This document shows positions 26,568 through 36,660 of a DNA stretch of 39,722 bases, one piece after another (the first letter of the stretch is position 1; each line of letters starts with the position of its first letter). The DNA is taken from assembly GCA_003157015.1 (NCBI GenBank), contig PMIJ01000208.1, forward strand, positions 1,542-41,263, written 5' to 3'. The notes beneath the pieces are model-generated. The model was not told the DNA's origin, ran no database searches, and was given only the letters and a program-made list of their open reading frames with translations. The position numbers and the translations under genes were made by a program. This DNA comes from Bacteroidales bacterium. GTDB lineage: Bacteria; Bacteroidota; Bacteroidia; Bacteroidales; VadinHA17.

Positions 26568-28343
26568 ATGTTCAAAAATCGCTTTTTCAAAAAAATAACT
26601 CGTCAAACCCTTTTAGAAGTTGATCAGGTTAAATTAGTGTACTTCCTAAGTCTTGTTATCGGATTACTGAGTGCACTGGCTGCAGCATTGCTTAAATATT
26701 CGATTCATTACATTCATAAAATTCTTACTCAAGGAATTACGTCTGAGCCGGGAACCTATTTATATCTGGCATTTCCTCTTATTGGTATGTTCCTGACATT
26801 TATGTTTGTGAAGTTTATAGTCAGGGATAATATCAGCCACGGCATCAGCAGGATACTATTTTCTATTTCCAGGAAAAAGGGCAAGCTGAACACACACAAT
26901 ACATGGACATCAATAGTTGCAAGCATTTTAACAATCGGTTTTGGAGGGTCTGTTGGAGCTGAAGCACCGATAGTATTAACAGGTTCTTCAATAGGATCCG
27001 TATTAGGCAGATTTTTCAAACTGAATTATAAAAATGTAACCTTACTGATAGGGTGTGGTGCAGCAGGAGCAGTCTCAGGAATCTTTAAGGCTCCTATAGC
27101 CGGAATTGTTTTTACTCTTGAAATATTAATGCTTGATCTGACTATATCATCAATTGTTCCTCTCCTGATCTCTTCAGTCACAGCTGCAACGGTTGCTTAT
27201 TTTCTTATGGGAAATAATGTATTGTTTAACTTCAATGTGATTGGTGCCTTTAATATTTCAAATATTCCATGGTATTTACTTCTTGGAATAATTTCCGGAT
27301 TAATATCTCTGTATTTTTCAAAAATGACTTTATTTCTGGAAGGAAGCTATAATAAAATTACCAATGCCTACTTAAGACTTGTACTGGGAGGGATTGTTCT
27401 CGGAGGATTGATTTATCTTTTTCCTCCCTTCTATGGCGAAGGGTATGACACAATCATGTCGCTGCTCCAGGGAAATACCGAATCGGTCATTAATAGCAGC
27501 ATATTCAGTCATTTTTCCGGAAGTTTTTGGGTGATCATACTTTTCATGTCGTGCCTTGTTCTGTTAAAAGTGATAGCCAGCAGTTCAACAAACGGAGCCG
27601 GTGGAGTTGGAGGAATATTCGCGCCTACTCTGTTTATAGGAGGAATAAACGGATACCTCATTGCCGGGATATTGAAAAAAGTCACTAATCTGGAACTGCC
27701 CGATAACAGGTTTGTTCTTGTGGGGATGGCCGGTATGATGGCAGGAGTCATGCATGCCCCACTTACTGCAATATTTCTTATTGCGGAGATCACCGGTGGC
27801 TATAATCTGCTTATCCCGCTGATAATTACATCCACGGCCGCATACATTACTACCAGGAGTTTTGAAAAACATTCAATCTATCATGTTCAACTTGCAGAAA
27901 GCGGAGACCTTATTACTCATGATAAGGATAAAGCAGTACTGACAAGGATGAACTGGAAAAGGGAGATTGAGACCGATTTATTAATGGTTATGCCTTCAGA
28001 CACACTTGGTGAACTGGTAAAAGTAATTGCCAGGTCAAAAAGGAACATTTTTCCCGTGGTTGACGAATACAATATTCTGGAAGGGGTGGTGTATCTCGAT
28101 GATGTCAGGGAAATTATGTTTCAGCAGAACTTATACGGCACAACCTTTATGAAGGATCTTATGACAATGCCTCCTTCTTATATTGACAGGAAAGAGAATA
28201 TTGAAACAGTAATGGAGACGTTTAGGAAAACAGGTGCATGGAACCTTCCTGTACTGGATAATGGTTATTATGTAGGATTCATCTCGAAATCCAGGATCTT
28301 TTCGACATACCGCGATTTGCTTGTTGAATTTTCAGAAGAATAA
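26568..28343 (+). CDS. ClC-type chloride channel/transporter with two CBS domains
   Basis: A 591-residue membrane protein. About the first 440 residues are the ClC membrane domain: GGSVGAEAP (126-134) holds the gating glutamate Glu132, GIFKAPIAGIVFTLEI follows near 165-180, and GGIFAPTLFIGG is the GxFxP selectivity region near 355. The GSGIPE region reads SHGISRIL (90-97), so the Ser-Pro part is altered. The C-terminus has two CBS domains (about 470-520 and 535-585; FPVVDE and LPVLDNGYYVGFI), which in relatives bind nucleotides and regulate gating. The start at 26568 is the first in-frame Met of a coherent N-terminus. glyA follows after 20 bases. Confidence 0.93.
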   Translation: MFKNRFFKKITRQTLLEVDQVKLVYFLSLVIGLLSALAAALLKYSIHYIHKILTQGITSEPGTYLYLAFPLIGMFLTFMFVKFIVRDNISHGISRILFSISRKKGKLNTHNTWTSIVASILTIGFGGSVGAEAPIVLTGSSIGSVLGRFFKLNYKNVTLLIGCGAAGAVSGIFKAPIAGIVFTLEILMLDLTISSIVPLLISSVTAATVAYFLMGNNVLFNFNVIGAFNISNIPWYLLLGIISGLISLYFSKMTLFLEGSYNKITNAYLRLVLGGIVLGGLIYLFPPFYGEGYDTIMSLLQGNTESVINSSIFSHFSGSFWVIILFMSCLVLLKVIASSSTNGAGGVGGIFAPTLFIGGINGYLIAGILKKVTNLELPDNRFVLVGMAGMMAGVMHAPLTAIFLIAEITGGYNLLIPLIITSTAAYITTRSFEKHSIYHVQLAESGDLITHDKDKAVLTRMNWKREIETDLLMVMPSDTLGELVKVIARSKRNIFPVVDEYNILEGVVYLDDVREIMFQQNLYGTTFMKDLMTMPPSYIDRKENIETVMETFRKTGAWNLPVLDNGYYVGFISKSRIFSTYRDLLVEFSEE

Positions 28344-28363
28344 ATGTCTTAAAATAATATATT

Positions 28364-29644
28364 ATGAATAGAGATAATTTGATTTTTGACCTTATTGAAA
28401 AGGAACGTCAGCGCCAGATTAACGGAATTGAATTAATCGCTTCCGAAAATTTTGTAAGTCCGCAGGTACTTGAAGCTATGGGTTCAGTATTGACAAACAA
28501 ATACGCTGAAGGGTATCCCGGACACCGGTATTACGGTGGTTGTGAGATTGTCGATCAGACCGAGCAGATCGCCATTGACAGGTTAAAAAAACTTTTTGAT
28601 GCCGAATATGCAAACGTCCAGCCTCATTCAGGAGCCCAGGCAAATATGGCTGTGTTTATGACAGTTCTTAAGCCGGGAGATACTTTTCTGGGATTAAATC
28701 TTGCACATGGCGGGCATCTTTCTCATGGGTCGCCTGTCAATTCTTCAGGACTGTTTTATAAACCAGTTGCCTACAGTGTCAGAGAGGATGATGGACTGGT
28801 TGATTACGATATAATGGAAAAAATTGCGCTGAAAGAAAAGCCAAAAATGATAATCGGAGGTGCATCGGCATATTCACGGGAATGGGATTACGAAAGAATG
28901 CGAAAAATTGCTGATATTATTGGCGCTATCTTCGTGGTCGATATGGCTCATCCTGCAGGGCTGATAGCGGCAGGACTTCTTAAGAATCCATTGAAATACG
29001 CTCATATTGTCACTTCAACAACTCATAAAACCCTCAGAGGACCAAGAGGAGGAATAATCCTGATGGGAAAGGATTTTGTTAATCCCTGGGGTATAACAAC
29101 ACCAAAAGGCGAAGTGAAAATGATGTCATCTCTTTTAAATTCTGCCGTTTTCCCGGGAATCCAGGGTGGCCCGCTGGAGCATGTCATCGCCTCAAAAGCA
29201 GTCTCTTTCGGTGAAGCACTCACCTCAGAGTTCAATGAATACCAGAAAAGAGTTAAGAAGAATGCATTTGTGATGGCAAAGGCGTTTATGGATAAAGGAT
29301 ACAAAGTCATATCAGGTGGTACTGACAATCATTTGATGTTAATAGACCTTAGGACCCGATTCCCGGAAATTTCAGGTAAAAAAGTTGAAAACACCCTTGT
29401 CCAGTCACATATTACAGTCAATAAAAACATGGTACCGTTTGACAGTCGTTCTCCTTTCCTGACTTCAGGTTTGAGAGTCGGTACTCCTGCTGTTACTACC
29501 CGTGGACTTAAAGAAGAGCACATGGGAATAATAGTTGATTATATTGATGAAGTTATATCGAACATTGATAATGAAGCTGTTGTAAAAAAGGTTGGTGAGA
29601 GTGTTGTGAATATGATGAAATCTTTCCCTCTTTTTTCAATGTGA
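28364..29644 (+). CDS. glyA: Serine hydroxymethyltransferase
   Basis: PLP enzyme that converts serine and tetrahydrofolate to glycine and methylenetetrahydrofolate, the main source of one-carbon units. At 426 residues it is full-length. Visible landmarks are IASENF (25-30), [13 protein letters not shown] (47-59), [10 protein letters not shown] (88-97), VDMAHPAGL (192-200) and the Schiff-base region [14 protein letters not shown] (217-230) with Lys222. It begins 20 bases after the ClC stop; the two may share a transcript, although there is no obvious functional tie. Confidence 0.97.
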   Translation: MNRDNLIFDLIEKERQRQINGIELIASENFVSPQVLEAMGSVLTNKYAEGYPGHRYYGGCEIVDQTEQIAIDRLKKLFDAEYANVQPHSGAQANMAVFMTVLKPGDTFLGLNLAHGGHLSHGSPVNSSGLFYKPVAYSVREDDGLVDYDIMEKIALKEKPKMIIGGASAYSREWDYERMRKIADIIGAIFVVDMAHPAGLIAAGLLKNPLKYAHIVTSTTHKTLRGPRGGIILMGKDFVNPWGITTPKGEVKMMSSLLNSAVFPGIQGGPLEHVIASKAVSFGEALTSEFNEYQKRVKKNAFVMAKAFMDKGYKVISGGTDNHLMLIDLRTRFPEISGKKVENTLVQSHITVNKNMVPFDSRSPFLTSGLRVGTPAVTTRGLKEEHMGIIVDYIDEVISNIDNEAVVKKVGESVVNMMKSFPLFSM

Positions 29645-29698
29645 TTTTAACTAAAAAAAACTGAAATATTAAAAACTACCTGATTTAGATTTTTATCT

Positions 29699-29706
29699 TA
29701 ACTTTG
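29699..29706 (+). promoter_or_regulatory. Promoter -7 element of the response regulator gene
   Basis: TAACTTTG fully matches TAnnTTTG. It overlaps an in-frame TTG at 29704, which argues that translation starts at the later ATG at 29734. Confidence 0.5.
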
Positions 29707-29733
29707 TGTGTATCCACTTTCAATTTTTCATCG

Positions 29734-30126
29734 ATGAATAGCCAGAAACTAATTTTTATTGTTGACGATGATCCGTTTATTAATATGTTGGTTGTTAAAC
29801 GTTTTTCTTCTGCTGGTTTCCGACTTGAAGCATTTTTGTATGGTGAGGAATGTATAAGCGCTCTGAATAAAAATCCCGATCTGATTATACTTGACTATTA
29901 TTTCGTCAATAATGAGTATAAGGTAATGAATGGAATGGAAGTTTTTGATAAGATAAAAGAGATAAAACCCGAAACTCCCGTAATAATGTTATCGGGTCAG
30001 GAAAAGGGAGAAATTGTACTTGAGCTTGCCAGGAAAGGTATTGATGATTATATTATCAAAGATAATAATCTCATTGATAATCTTAATGTTGCAATAAACG
30101 AACTATTCTCCAGAGAACATTTATAA
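29734..30126 (+). CDS. Stand-alone response regulator (receiver domain only)
   Basis: A 130-residue single-domain receiver protein. From the ATG at 29734 it has DDDP (11-14), the phosphorylated Asp54 (LIILDYYF), Ser87 (MLSGQ) and Lys109 (IIKD), so all phosphorylation residues are present. An in-frame upstream start at 29704 (TTG) would add 10 residues but lies inside the -7 element. There is no output domain, and no histidine kinase next to it. Such proteins act as phosphorelay intermediates or bind a partner directly. It ends 2 bases from the convergent TonB-like gene. Confidence 0.88.
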   Translation: MNSQKLIFIVDDDPFINMLVVKRFSSAGFRLEAFLYGEECISALNKNPDLIILDYYFVNNEYKVMNGMEVFDKIKEIKPETPVIMLSGQEKGEIVLELARKGIDDYIIKDNNLIDNLNVAINELFSREHL

Positions 30127-30128
30127 TC

Positions 30129-31073
30129 TTATTTAAGTATAAAATTATAGGTAATTGTACCTTTCTGAATTGCAGGTGCATCTTGTTTCACTTCAAACCT
30201 GGCAGCAAGAGCGGCTTCTTTGGCAACCCTAAGCAAATATTCATCAAGAGTGGTTGATCCTTTTGTACCGGGAGTTGCCTGAACCACTTTCCCTTGCCTG
30301 TCGACGCTTACCTCAACTACAACCCTTCCTTCGCCCTGGTAATCGTATTTAGGAGAAGGAAGCGCCTGAAATCCACGTCCCTGAAGATTATATGATATCC
30401 CCTTATCTCCTGTACCTGAACCTTTGTCTCCAAGACCGCTGCCAACCCCACGGACTTTTGAATCAATTGATCCGTTAGGGTCACCCTGGTTCCCCGGTCC
30501 GCCTGCAATACCTTCACCTGTTGAGTTTGTTCCTCTATTTTTCGAATTTGCCAGGGCATTTTTGGTACGGTTCATGATATCTGATTCACGTTGTTGTTCT
30601 GCTGCGATCTTCTTCTTTTCAGCCTCTTCCTGTCTTATTCGTATTCTTTCAGCTTCCCTTTCTTCATTTATCTTTTTGTCAGCCTCAGTCTTCTCCAGTT
30701 TTTTCCTCACAGCTTCAGGGTCAGCTTTCTTAACGACAGGTGCTTCCTCATTGTTTTGAGTCAAGACAGGTTCATTTTTGATTTTTGTGCTGACTTTAGA
30801 TGTAGCCGGAGGAGAAACTACTTCTCTGGTCGGAGGAGGTGAAGTCTCTTGTTTCCCGGCCGGTGGGGAAGGTTCAATATCACCAATACCGGTCTCGCCT
30901 GTCCCGAAATTAACTAGAATACCCTCTCCGGTTTCAGAGACAGGAGGAGAAGTTGAAAATCCTGCCAGGATGAGTAGACCGAACAGCATTAAATGTATTA
31001 ATGTAGTGCCCAGAAGTCCTTTCTTCCTTACAGATGATGAACTCCTTAAATCTCTATTTAATCTAGGTTGCAA
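30129..31073 (-). CDS. TonB-like energy transducer
   Basis: A 314-residue inner-membrane protein with the TonB layout: one membrane helix (about 20-40, LGTTLIHLMLFGLLILAGF), a proline-rich stretch (PSPPAGKQETSPPPTREV), a highly charged Lys/Glu helix (about 115-165), a Gly-rich linker, and a C-terminal TonB-type domain (about 235-314, VVVEVSVDRQGKVVQATPG). It would transmit energy to outer-membrane receptors. exbB and exbD are not adjacent here; instead tamB lies upstream on the same strand, 155 bases away. Confidence 0.85.
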   Translation of the reverse strand: MQPRLNRDLRSSSSVRKKGLLGTTLIHLMLFGLLILAGFSTSPPVSETGEGILVNFGTGETGIGDIEPSPPAGKQETSPPPTREVVSPPATSKVSTKIKNEPVLTQNNEEAPVVKKADPEAVRKKLEKTEADKKINEEREAERIRIRQEEAEKKKIAAEQQRESDIMNRTKNALANSKNRGTNSTGEGIAGGPGNQGDPNGSIDSKVRGVGSGLGDKGSGTGDKGISYNLQGRGFQALPSPKYDYQGEGRVVVEVSVDRQGKVVQATPGTKGSTTLDEYLLRVAKEAALAARFEVKQDAPAIQKGTITYNFILK

Positions 31074-31228
31074 TTATCTGATTATTATATTTTATTCCCT
31101 GCTTTCAACTGAACTTAACAGTGCGAATTTAAGAATAAACGAAATGATAACCGGTTCTATTATGCCCCTTTAATAACAATGAGAGAAAAATTATTAACCG
31201 GAATCGGACAAGATGTATTAAATTTTTA

Positions 31229-34200
31229 TTATTTATCTTTTGGTTTTGTTTCATCCTCTTTCTTCATATCGGCTTTTACCTTTTTCCTGAATAAATCGGA
31301 GAATTTATTAAAATCACGATTGTAGAAGATCCCAACACCCTGAGTATATGGACTTAAGCCTGATCCTATGTAAGTATCGTTATATCGGTTAAATACCTTG
31401 AACCGCAGTTTTTCCGTAAGCTTTATTTCAGCATTAAAATCACCAGTTAACTGGTTAGTGTTGTTTGTTAACTGAGCAGTAGTGGCATTGGTTCCCCTCA
31501 CATCAAAATTGCCATTAAGCACAACTTTATTATTTAAAACCTGCGTTGATAATGCCAGTTCGGCTTCCGGTGTTGTTATTGCATTCAGTCCAGGCCTGAA
31601 ATTTACTCCGATATCAACATTTCTTGAAATCTGTGACAACATATTGCTTACCCGGTTAGAGATCATTTCCATAGACGTTGCCTCCATTGCCGATGTAGCA
31701 GTTGATGAGACATTCGAATTTCCACTTGCAATGAAATTTTGTATTAAAAGAAGAGCGGTAACCTGCCTGGTCATTTCTTCGGGTGTCGAAATTGCATTCC
31801 GGAGTCGTGTTCTGGTTGCTTCGTCTGCATCCGGAAGATAGATATCGAATCCGACCACAGGATTAAAGAGTTTACCTGATAGATTCAGCTGAGGTTCAAC
31901 GCGTATTCGTTCAGTATAATCCTCATTGGCAAGTATGGAGGCAAGTGATGCCTTCAGGTGCAAATAGGAAGCTTTCAAATCTATTTCTGCATCCTTGAGA
32001 TTTCCGTTGAACATAATCCTGCCACCGCTCTCAACATCAAAAGGTTTGTTTATAATTGGGCCAAGAGTAAAATTATAGGTCCCGCTTTCAATTATATAAT
32101 CACCTAATATACCAAAATCACCTTTCTTATTAAGAGTTACATTCAGGTTAGGGCTCGATCCATTACCTTTCATGATATCGCCTGCTTTTGCGTCAAAAAT
32201 AATCTGCACCTCTGCATCCGGCGTCACTTCAAGATTCATATTAAGATCCATGGTGATTTTTGAAGCAGCAGGAGGAGGTACTGTCTTCACATCACTCAGT
32301 TTCCCCTTACTTGAGTCAACAAATGAGATATATGAATATTCTGATACTGAGAGGCCCTTGCTTATAGGAATAATTAATTCTGAAGTTTTTCCTGTCTTGG
32401 TCGATTTACTCGTTTTGGCAGATATATCAAATGAGAGAGAACTCTGATCACTCTTTATTTTAGCAACTCCTGTACCATATACCAAACCATAAAACATCGG
32501 ATTGTCCTTTGACTGGGTATTTAATACCTGGAAACCTTTTGCAGCAATATTAATTATCAGATCGGCAGAATATTCTTTTAAATTTTTATGGTAGACGGCT
32601 CCGGAAATAGTTGCGACATTACCTTCAATGTCTTTAATCTTAACAGCATTGAACTTAATTCCCTGCCTGTCGAACCTGATTGTGTCATTCAGTGAGTATT
32701 TGGTTTGCAGATAATTGATTTTCAATGATGCATTATCGACCATAGCTGCCCCTGTAAGAAAAAGATTTTCTTTTTCCCCTGACAATCTAAGTTTACCTGA
32801 AGCAAAACCTGATATTTCCGAGGCAAACACTTTAAGCAATGGATTAAGAAAACCTATCGGCAATTTCAGAGCATTTGCATTCAGATCTATTTTTTTTGCT
32901 GCAGGGTTGTACATTCCTGTGATATCGAATGTTTTTACAGAATTCAGATTATTGGTGGCCCTGATATTTATAAGTTTTTTTTCGTTGTCGAGTGCTGAGT
33001 TGATCGAAATATTTCCAAATTCGCAGCCAAGCATTGAGAATTTATTTACAACTATATTTCCAAACAACAGAAAACCTTTGTAAACATTGGTTAATGTTAT
33101 TCTTCCGTCAATCCGGCCCTTGAAATCTAGAGGAATAGCATTTGGATCGTTCCTTCTCCGTTCCAGCCAGTAGTTAAAAGGAGCAATATCAATACCTTTA
33201 AACTCGAGATGCAGTGTATCAGCTGGATTTGCTGAAACAGAGCCATCTACGAGGTAATACCTTTGTTTACTGGTCAGATATAGTTTATTTATCTTAATTG
33301 CATTTGAATCAATCAGAACAGATGAATTGTTTAATTTCCAAAGGTTGTTCTCTGAATAAAAATCAGATGAATCTATATCTACTTTCAATATTGCATATTT
33401 TTTACCGGCGATATTTTTTATTACGGTGCCCCGTGCGATAAAATTGCCCCGGTTAAGGACTGTATCTTTACTATCCCAATTAACTTTAAAGGTAAAATTA
33501 TCTGGAATTGTCTTTAAGCTTACTGAGAAATCTTTTAATTCTGATTCTCCAAGCAATGTAACAGATGAACTATTGATACCCAACGATAGTTTGGATCTTG
33601 TAACTGTGGTATTAAAAGCGAAATTCTTAAATACAATGTTTTTTATTGTCAGCAGATCTGTCTTACCTGCAACACTTATTATGCTGTCGGGGAAAACAAC
33701 TCCCTTAATATAACTTTTATCGGCTATTAAGATTCCGGTTTTGAAAAAGTTGTTAATCTTATCGGTATTTTTAAAATTAATATCAAAAGTGAACATGTTC
33801 TTATTAGGACCTTTCTTTTTACCACTGACGATAAATTGAGAAGGCATAAGTGATTCCAGGGTCGATTCTACCATTTCAGCCAGGCCGGCAAAGTTGTAGT
33901 AGCCCTTTATGTCCGCGTCAACAAAATCTGTTCTGAGGCTCAAAACAGGTTTTGAATTTTCTTTGTAGGTTTTTATTGAAAAGTCATAGAGTTCGAGGTT
34001 TTTGTTATATTTTCTGAATTTTGAATTAAGAAGTTTTATTTCGCCGTCGAGATTATCTATGTTATTCCCTTTAAAGTTAGATGTAAGGAGCATTGTAACA
34101 TTAGAAGAACTATCAAGTTTATCAAAATTCAGTTTATAAAGATTCGCATCAGCAATATTAAGGGTAAAGTCAAACTCCGGCAGTTTATTATTGAAATTCA

Positions 34201-35728
34201 GTAAACCCAGAAGGTCTAGCTTAATATTCTTGTCATCGATATTTACACTTCCGTCCCACGTCTTTTCCGTAAATGATCCTTTCAGGGTTATGTTCCGGTA
34301 TAAATATTTGTTTATTTCAATACTGTCGATTCTCCCTGTTAGATCTCCTGCAAATTTCTTTAAAGAGTAAGCATATCCATCTACATTAGCCTGCATACTC
34401 AGGTTTCCTAAAAAATCAGGATTATCGGACAGCGCTCCGATATTTATATCACTTCCTTTAATAAGACCTTTTACCATATATTTTTTAGAACCTCCGGGTC
34501 TGAGTGAAATATCTGTCCGGATGTTTCCCTGGCTGGTCTTTATTTCTCCATAAGTAACAAAATCTGTTGTAAACCCTGTAAAGCTTCCATTAAATGATAT
34601 GTTCCCAAGCTTCTTCACAGCTTCGGGAATTTCTAAAAATTTCTGACTGGGTAATTTGATTTGCTGCAGATCTTTAGCATTTGTTTTAAGGCTGGTCACT
34701 CCGATATTAAAATATGCATTTTCAATTCTGGGAAGTCCTGAAAAATCAAAATCACAGTTAAGCGAAGAAAAATTCCTGTATTTAACTTTTATGTCTCTTC
34801 CTCGAAGTTCAGATATGGTTCCCATAATTTTTCCTGACAACCATACCGATTCATTCAAACTATCGGCAAAGGGCATAAAATATTTCAGATCAGAAGTATT
34901 TATAAGCGATTTATCGAGCTGGAGATCCAGTTTTACCTTATCTGTAAAATTTTTGAATGAACCTGCTGAATCTGCGGTCAAACTCAATCGGGGAATATTT
35001 AAAATACTGCTGTCGCATGTTATAAAAGCGGATTTTATGAAGATATTTTGTTTTGCCAGTAAGACAGCACTGCCCATCTTCTTTACCCTGAACCCGCTCG
35101 ACTCTTTAAATCCCAGATCATAGATATTAAATGAAGTTGAATCATTTAATATATTCAGTTCTTCAATTATACCATTCATTTCTGAGAGCTTCAGATCGTT
35201 AAAATCTATTTTGGTTTTCCCTTTAGAAGCAGACTTGTTAATAAGAGAAAACCTGGCATTATTTATCTCAATCTGATCAATCGATATTTTGTTTCCGCTT
35301 GTCTTTACATTATCAGACTGATTTTTCATAAGATTCAGATACCATGTGAGATTCATGACTCCTGCAGAATCTGTAATTAATGCAATAACAGGTTTGATCA
35401 GAACTACTTTACCAAGCCGGAATGATTTATTTTTAAAATCCATTCTCCTGATTCCAACCTTAATTTCCTTTGAATATAACAGAGTATCATTATTTTTGTC
35501 TTTGATGATTACATCATTGATAGACAATTTATTAAAGAACTTATATTCAATAGAGCCAACAGATATTGTCGATTTGATCTCGTTTGAAAAATGATTTGTA
35601 ATTCTTTTTACCAGGAAGGTTTGGACCTCAGAGGTATTCAACAACAAATAAAGGACCGTGGGGAGAAGTACTATGACCCCGAAAACAATAATTAAATACT
35701 TAAGTGATCTTTTAATTTTTTTCAGCAT
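31229..35728 (-). CDS. tamB: Translocation and assembly module protein TamB
   Basis: A 1499-residue AsmA-like bridge protein. It has an N-terminal membrane anchor (about 11-31, YLIIVFGVIVLLPTVLYLLL) and then a very long, repetitive beta-rich periplasmic region. The C-terminal 350-400 residues carry the TamB (DUF490) domain: VTPDAEVQIIFDAKAGD near 1155, LNLSGKLFNPVVGFDIYLP near 1265 (given in part), and RFKVFNRYNDTYIGSGLSPY near the end. TamB forms a hydrophobic groove spanning the periplasm and is linked to outer-membrane protein insertion and lipid transport. It is the largest gene of the window and stands divergent from tsaD, with a small gene between. Confidence 0.93.
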   Translation of the reverse strand: MLKKIKRSLKYLIIVFGVIVLLPTVLYLLLNTSEVQTFLVKRITNHFSNEIKSTISVGSIEYKFFNKLSINDVIIKDKNNDTLLYSKEIKVGIRRMDFKNKSFRLGKVVLIKPVIALITDSAGVMNLTWYLNLMKNQSDNVKTSGNKISIDQIEINNARFSLINKSASKGKTKIDFNDLKLSEMNGIIEELNILNDSTSFNIYDLGFKESSGFRVKKMGSAVLLAKQNIFIKSAFITCDSSILNIPRLSLTADSAGSFKNFTDKVKLDLQLDKSLINTSDLKYFMPFADSLNESVWLSGKIMGTISELRGRDIKVKYRNFSSLNCDFDFSGLPRIENAYFNIGVTSLKTNAKDLQQIKLPSQKFLEIPEAVKKLGNISFNGSFTGFTTDFVTYGEIKTSQGNIRTDISLRPGGSKKYMVKGLIKGSDINIGALSDNPDFLGNLSMQANVDGYAYSLKKFAGDLTGRIDSIEINKYLYRNITLKGSFTEKTWDGSVNIDDKNIKLDLLGLLNFNNKLPEFDFTLNIADANLYKLNFDKLDSSSNVTMLLTSNFKGNNIDNLDGEIKLLNSKFRKYNKNLELYDFSIKTYKENSKPVLSLRTDFVDADIKGYYNFAGLAEMVESTLESLMPSQFIVSGKKKGPNKNMFTFDINFKNTDKINNFFKTGILIADKSYIKGVVFPDSIISVAGKTDLLTIKNIVFKNFAFNTTVTRSKLSLGINSSSVTLLGESELKDFSVSLKTIPDNFTFKVNWDSKDTVLNRGNFIARGTVIKNIAGKKYAILKVDIDSSDFYSENNLWKLNNSSVLIDSNAIKINKLYLTSKQRYYLVDGSVSANPADTLHLEFKGIDIAPFNYWLERRRNDPNAIPLDFKGRIDGRITLTNVYKGFLLFGNIVVNKFSMLGCEFGNISINSALDNEKKLINIRATNNLNSVKTFDITGMYNPAAKKIDLNANALKLPIGFLNPLLKVFASEISGFASGKLRLSGEKENLFLTGAAMVDNASLKINYLQTKYSLNDTIRFDRQGIKFNAVKIKDIEGNVATISGAVYHKNLKEYSADLIINIAAKGFQVLNTQSKDNPMFYGLVYGTGVAKIKSDQSSLSFDISAKTSKSTKTGKTSELIIPISKGLSVSEYSYISFVDSSKGKLSDVKTVPPPAASKITMDLNMNLEVTPDAEVQIIFDAKAGDIMKGNGSSPNLNVTLNKKGDFGILGDYIIESGTYNFTLGPIINKPFDVESGGRIMFNGNLKDAEIDLKASYLHLKASLASILANEDYTERIRVEPQLNLSGKLFNPVVGFDIYLPDADEATRTRLRNAISTPEEMTRQVTALLLIQNFIASGNSNVSSTATSAMEATSMEMISNRVSNMLSQISRNVDIGVNFRPGLNAITTPEAELALSTQVLNNKVVLNGNFDVRGTNATTAQLTNNTNQLTGDFNAEIKLTEKLRFKVFNRYNDTYIGSGLSPYTQGVGIFYNRDFNKFSDLFRKKVKADMKKEDETKPKDK

Positions 35729-35783
35729 ATAAGCGTAAAAAGTCTTAAAATATCATTTATCTGATGCGTTACATGTAAAGATG

Positions 35784-35791
35784 TAAAGATA
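35784..35791 (-). promoter_or_regulatory. Candidate -7 element of tamB
   Basis: TATCTTTA on the minus strand differs from TAnnTTTG in the last base. It is followed by CATCTTTACATG, a partial copy of the same octamer, so the segment has an 8-base direct repeat. The leader would be about 50 bases. Confidence 0.35.
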
Positions 35792-35899
35792 GTGAAACTC
35801 AGGTAAAATGCAGGGAATTATTTATTCTGTGAAAAAGTTAGTTACTGCTATTAATGAATTCAGATATTAAGGGCTCTGCTTTATTAAAATCTGATTGTT

Positions 35900-36032
35900 G
35901 AATCCCCGCGAGTAGATTCTCCGTTGCTTGCTGCGAAGTCAGCGAGCATTAAGAATTCCCTTAGGGGATCGAAGATTAGCTGCGCTGAGCTCCACTTCGT
36001 TCCGGTTCTTCGTCGCTTGCTGCGAAGAGCTT
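35900..36032. repeat. Repeat and hairpin block in the tamB upstream gap
   Basis: A 17-base repeat occurs at 35922-35938 and 36011-36027, with 16 of 17 bases identical (GCTTGCTGCGAAG shared). Around them ATCCCC (35902-35907) is complementary to GGGGAT (35964-35969), and CTTCG (36008-36012) pairs with CGAAG (36023-36027). It looks like a palindromic intergenic element or a decayed copy of one. Confidence 0.6.
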
Positions 36033-36265
36033 CAATATATAGATCTTATATAGTTATGTTTGGTCTTTAGCTCGATTATATAACCAAAGTTACAAGTTCA
36101 ATTTTTATTTTTGTTTATCTTTAATGTTCTTTTGATATTTAATAACGGAGAAACTGCATTTTTCTCAATATTTTATGAGCATTAAACCCTGAAACCCAAT
36201 ATTTTTGATCTTTATATTAACTATTAGTTAAAAAATCTAATCAGAAAATAACTCCGAGTAAGGAA

Positions 36266-36550
36266 ATGAAGAAGCAAAAATTCAGAATTATAACATATAA
36301 TAAAGATGATACTTCATTCTATGAGACAAAAGTTAAAACCTGGTTTGGCTGGGTTTCTTTTTCGGTTTTCTATAAATCAGAAATTCTACATATTTTATCT
36401 GTCCCATCTGTTCAAAAATCACTGGCTTATGAGCGCATTTATCAATATTGTGAGATAAAAGGCTATGAAAAGAAATATATTGAGATTACCGAGATCAACA
36501 AAGGTATAGCTAAGAAGTGGATACTATTCCAAAGAATTTATTCTGAATAA
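36266..36550 (+). CDS. Small protein of unknown function
   Basis: A 94-residue basic protein, cytoplasmic by sequence, preceded by AAGGAA five bases before the ATG. It has an aromatic-rich centre (KTWFGWVSFSVFYKSEILHI) and an amphipathic helix (SLAYERIYQYCEIKGYEKKY). Short proteins opening KKxKFRIITYN with a WFGWV-type segment are common in Bacteroidota genomes, but I do not know a function. It ends 110 bases before tsaD. Confidence 0.6.
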   Translation: MKKQKFRIITYNKDDTSFYETKVKTWFGWVSFSVFYKSEILHILSVPSVQKSLAYERIYQYCEIKGYEKKYIEITEINKGIAKKWILFQRIYSE

Positions 36551-36660
36551 AAAATTGTTCTACTCTGGGCTGTAGCGACTGATTCCTTTACTTCATTATT
36601 TTTCCAGAAATCGGTTTTTGCCGGAATTTTTTTGAAATTTGCAGCTTTAAACGAATTTAG

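Larger units (their letters stand above)
35729..36265. other. Intergenic region between tamB and the small 36266 gene, no gene seen
   Basis: No coding frame of a plausible start and length is seen here on either strand. The region holds the tamB promoter area, a block of repeats and hairpins (35900-36032), an AT-rich stretch, and a 15-base imperfect palindrome TTAACTATTAGTTAA at 36217-36231 ahead of the small gene. Confidence 0.7.

Noticed and set aside
29704-29733. TTG start for the response regulator
   Set aside because: It would lie inside the -7 element TAACTTTG and thus upstream of the expected transcription start.
34656-35123. Open frame of about 155 codons antisense to tamB
   Set aside because: Shadow of the tamB reading frame; the beta-rich tamB sequence gives long chance frames on the other strand.
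36217-36231. Palindrome TTAACTATTAGTTAA as a regulator binding site
   Set aside because: Symmetric but imperfect in the centre, purely AT-rich in an AT-rich gap, and not repeated elsewhere in the window; too weak to call.
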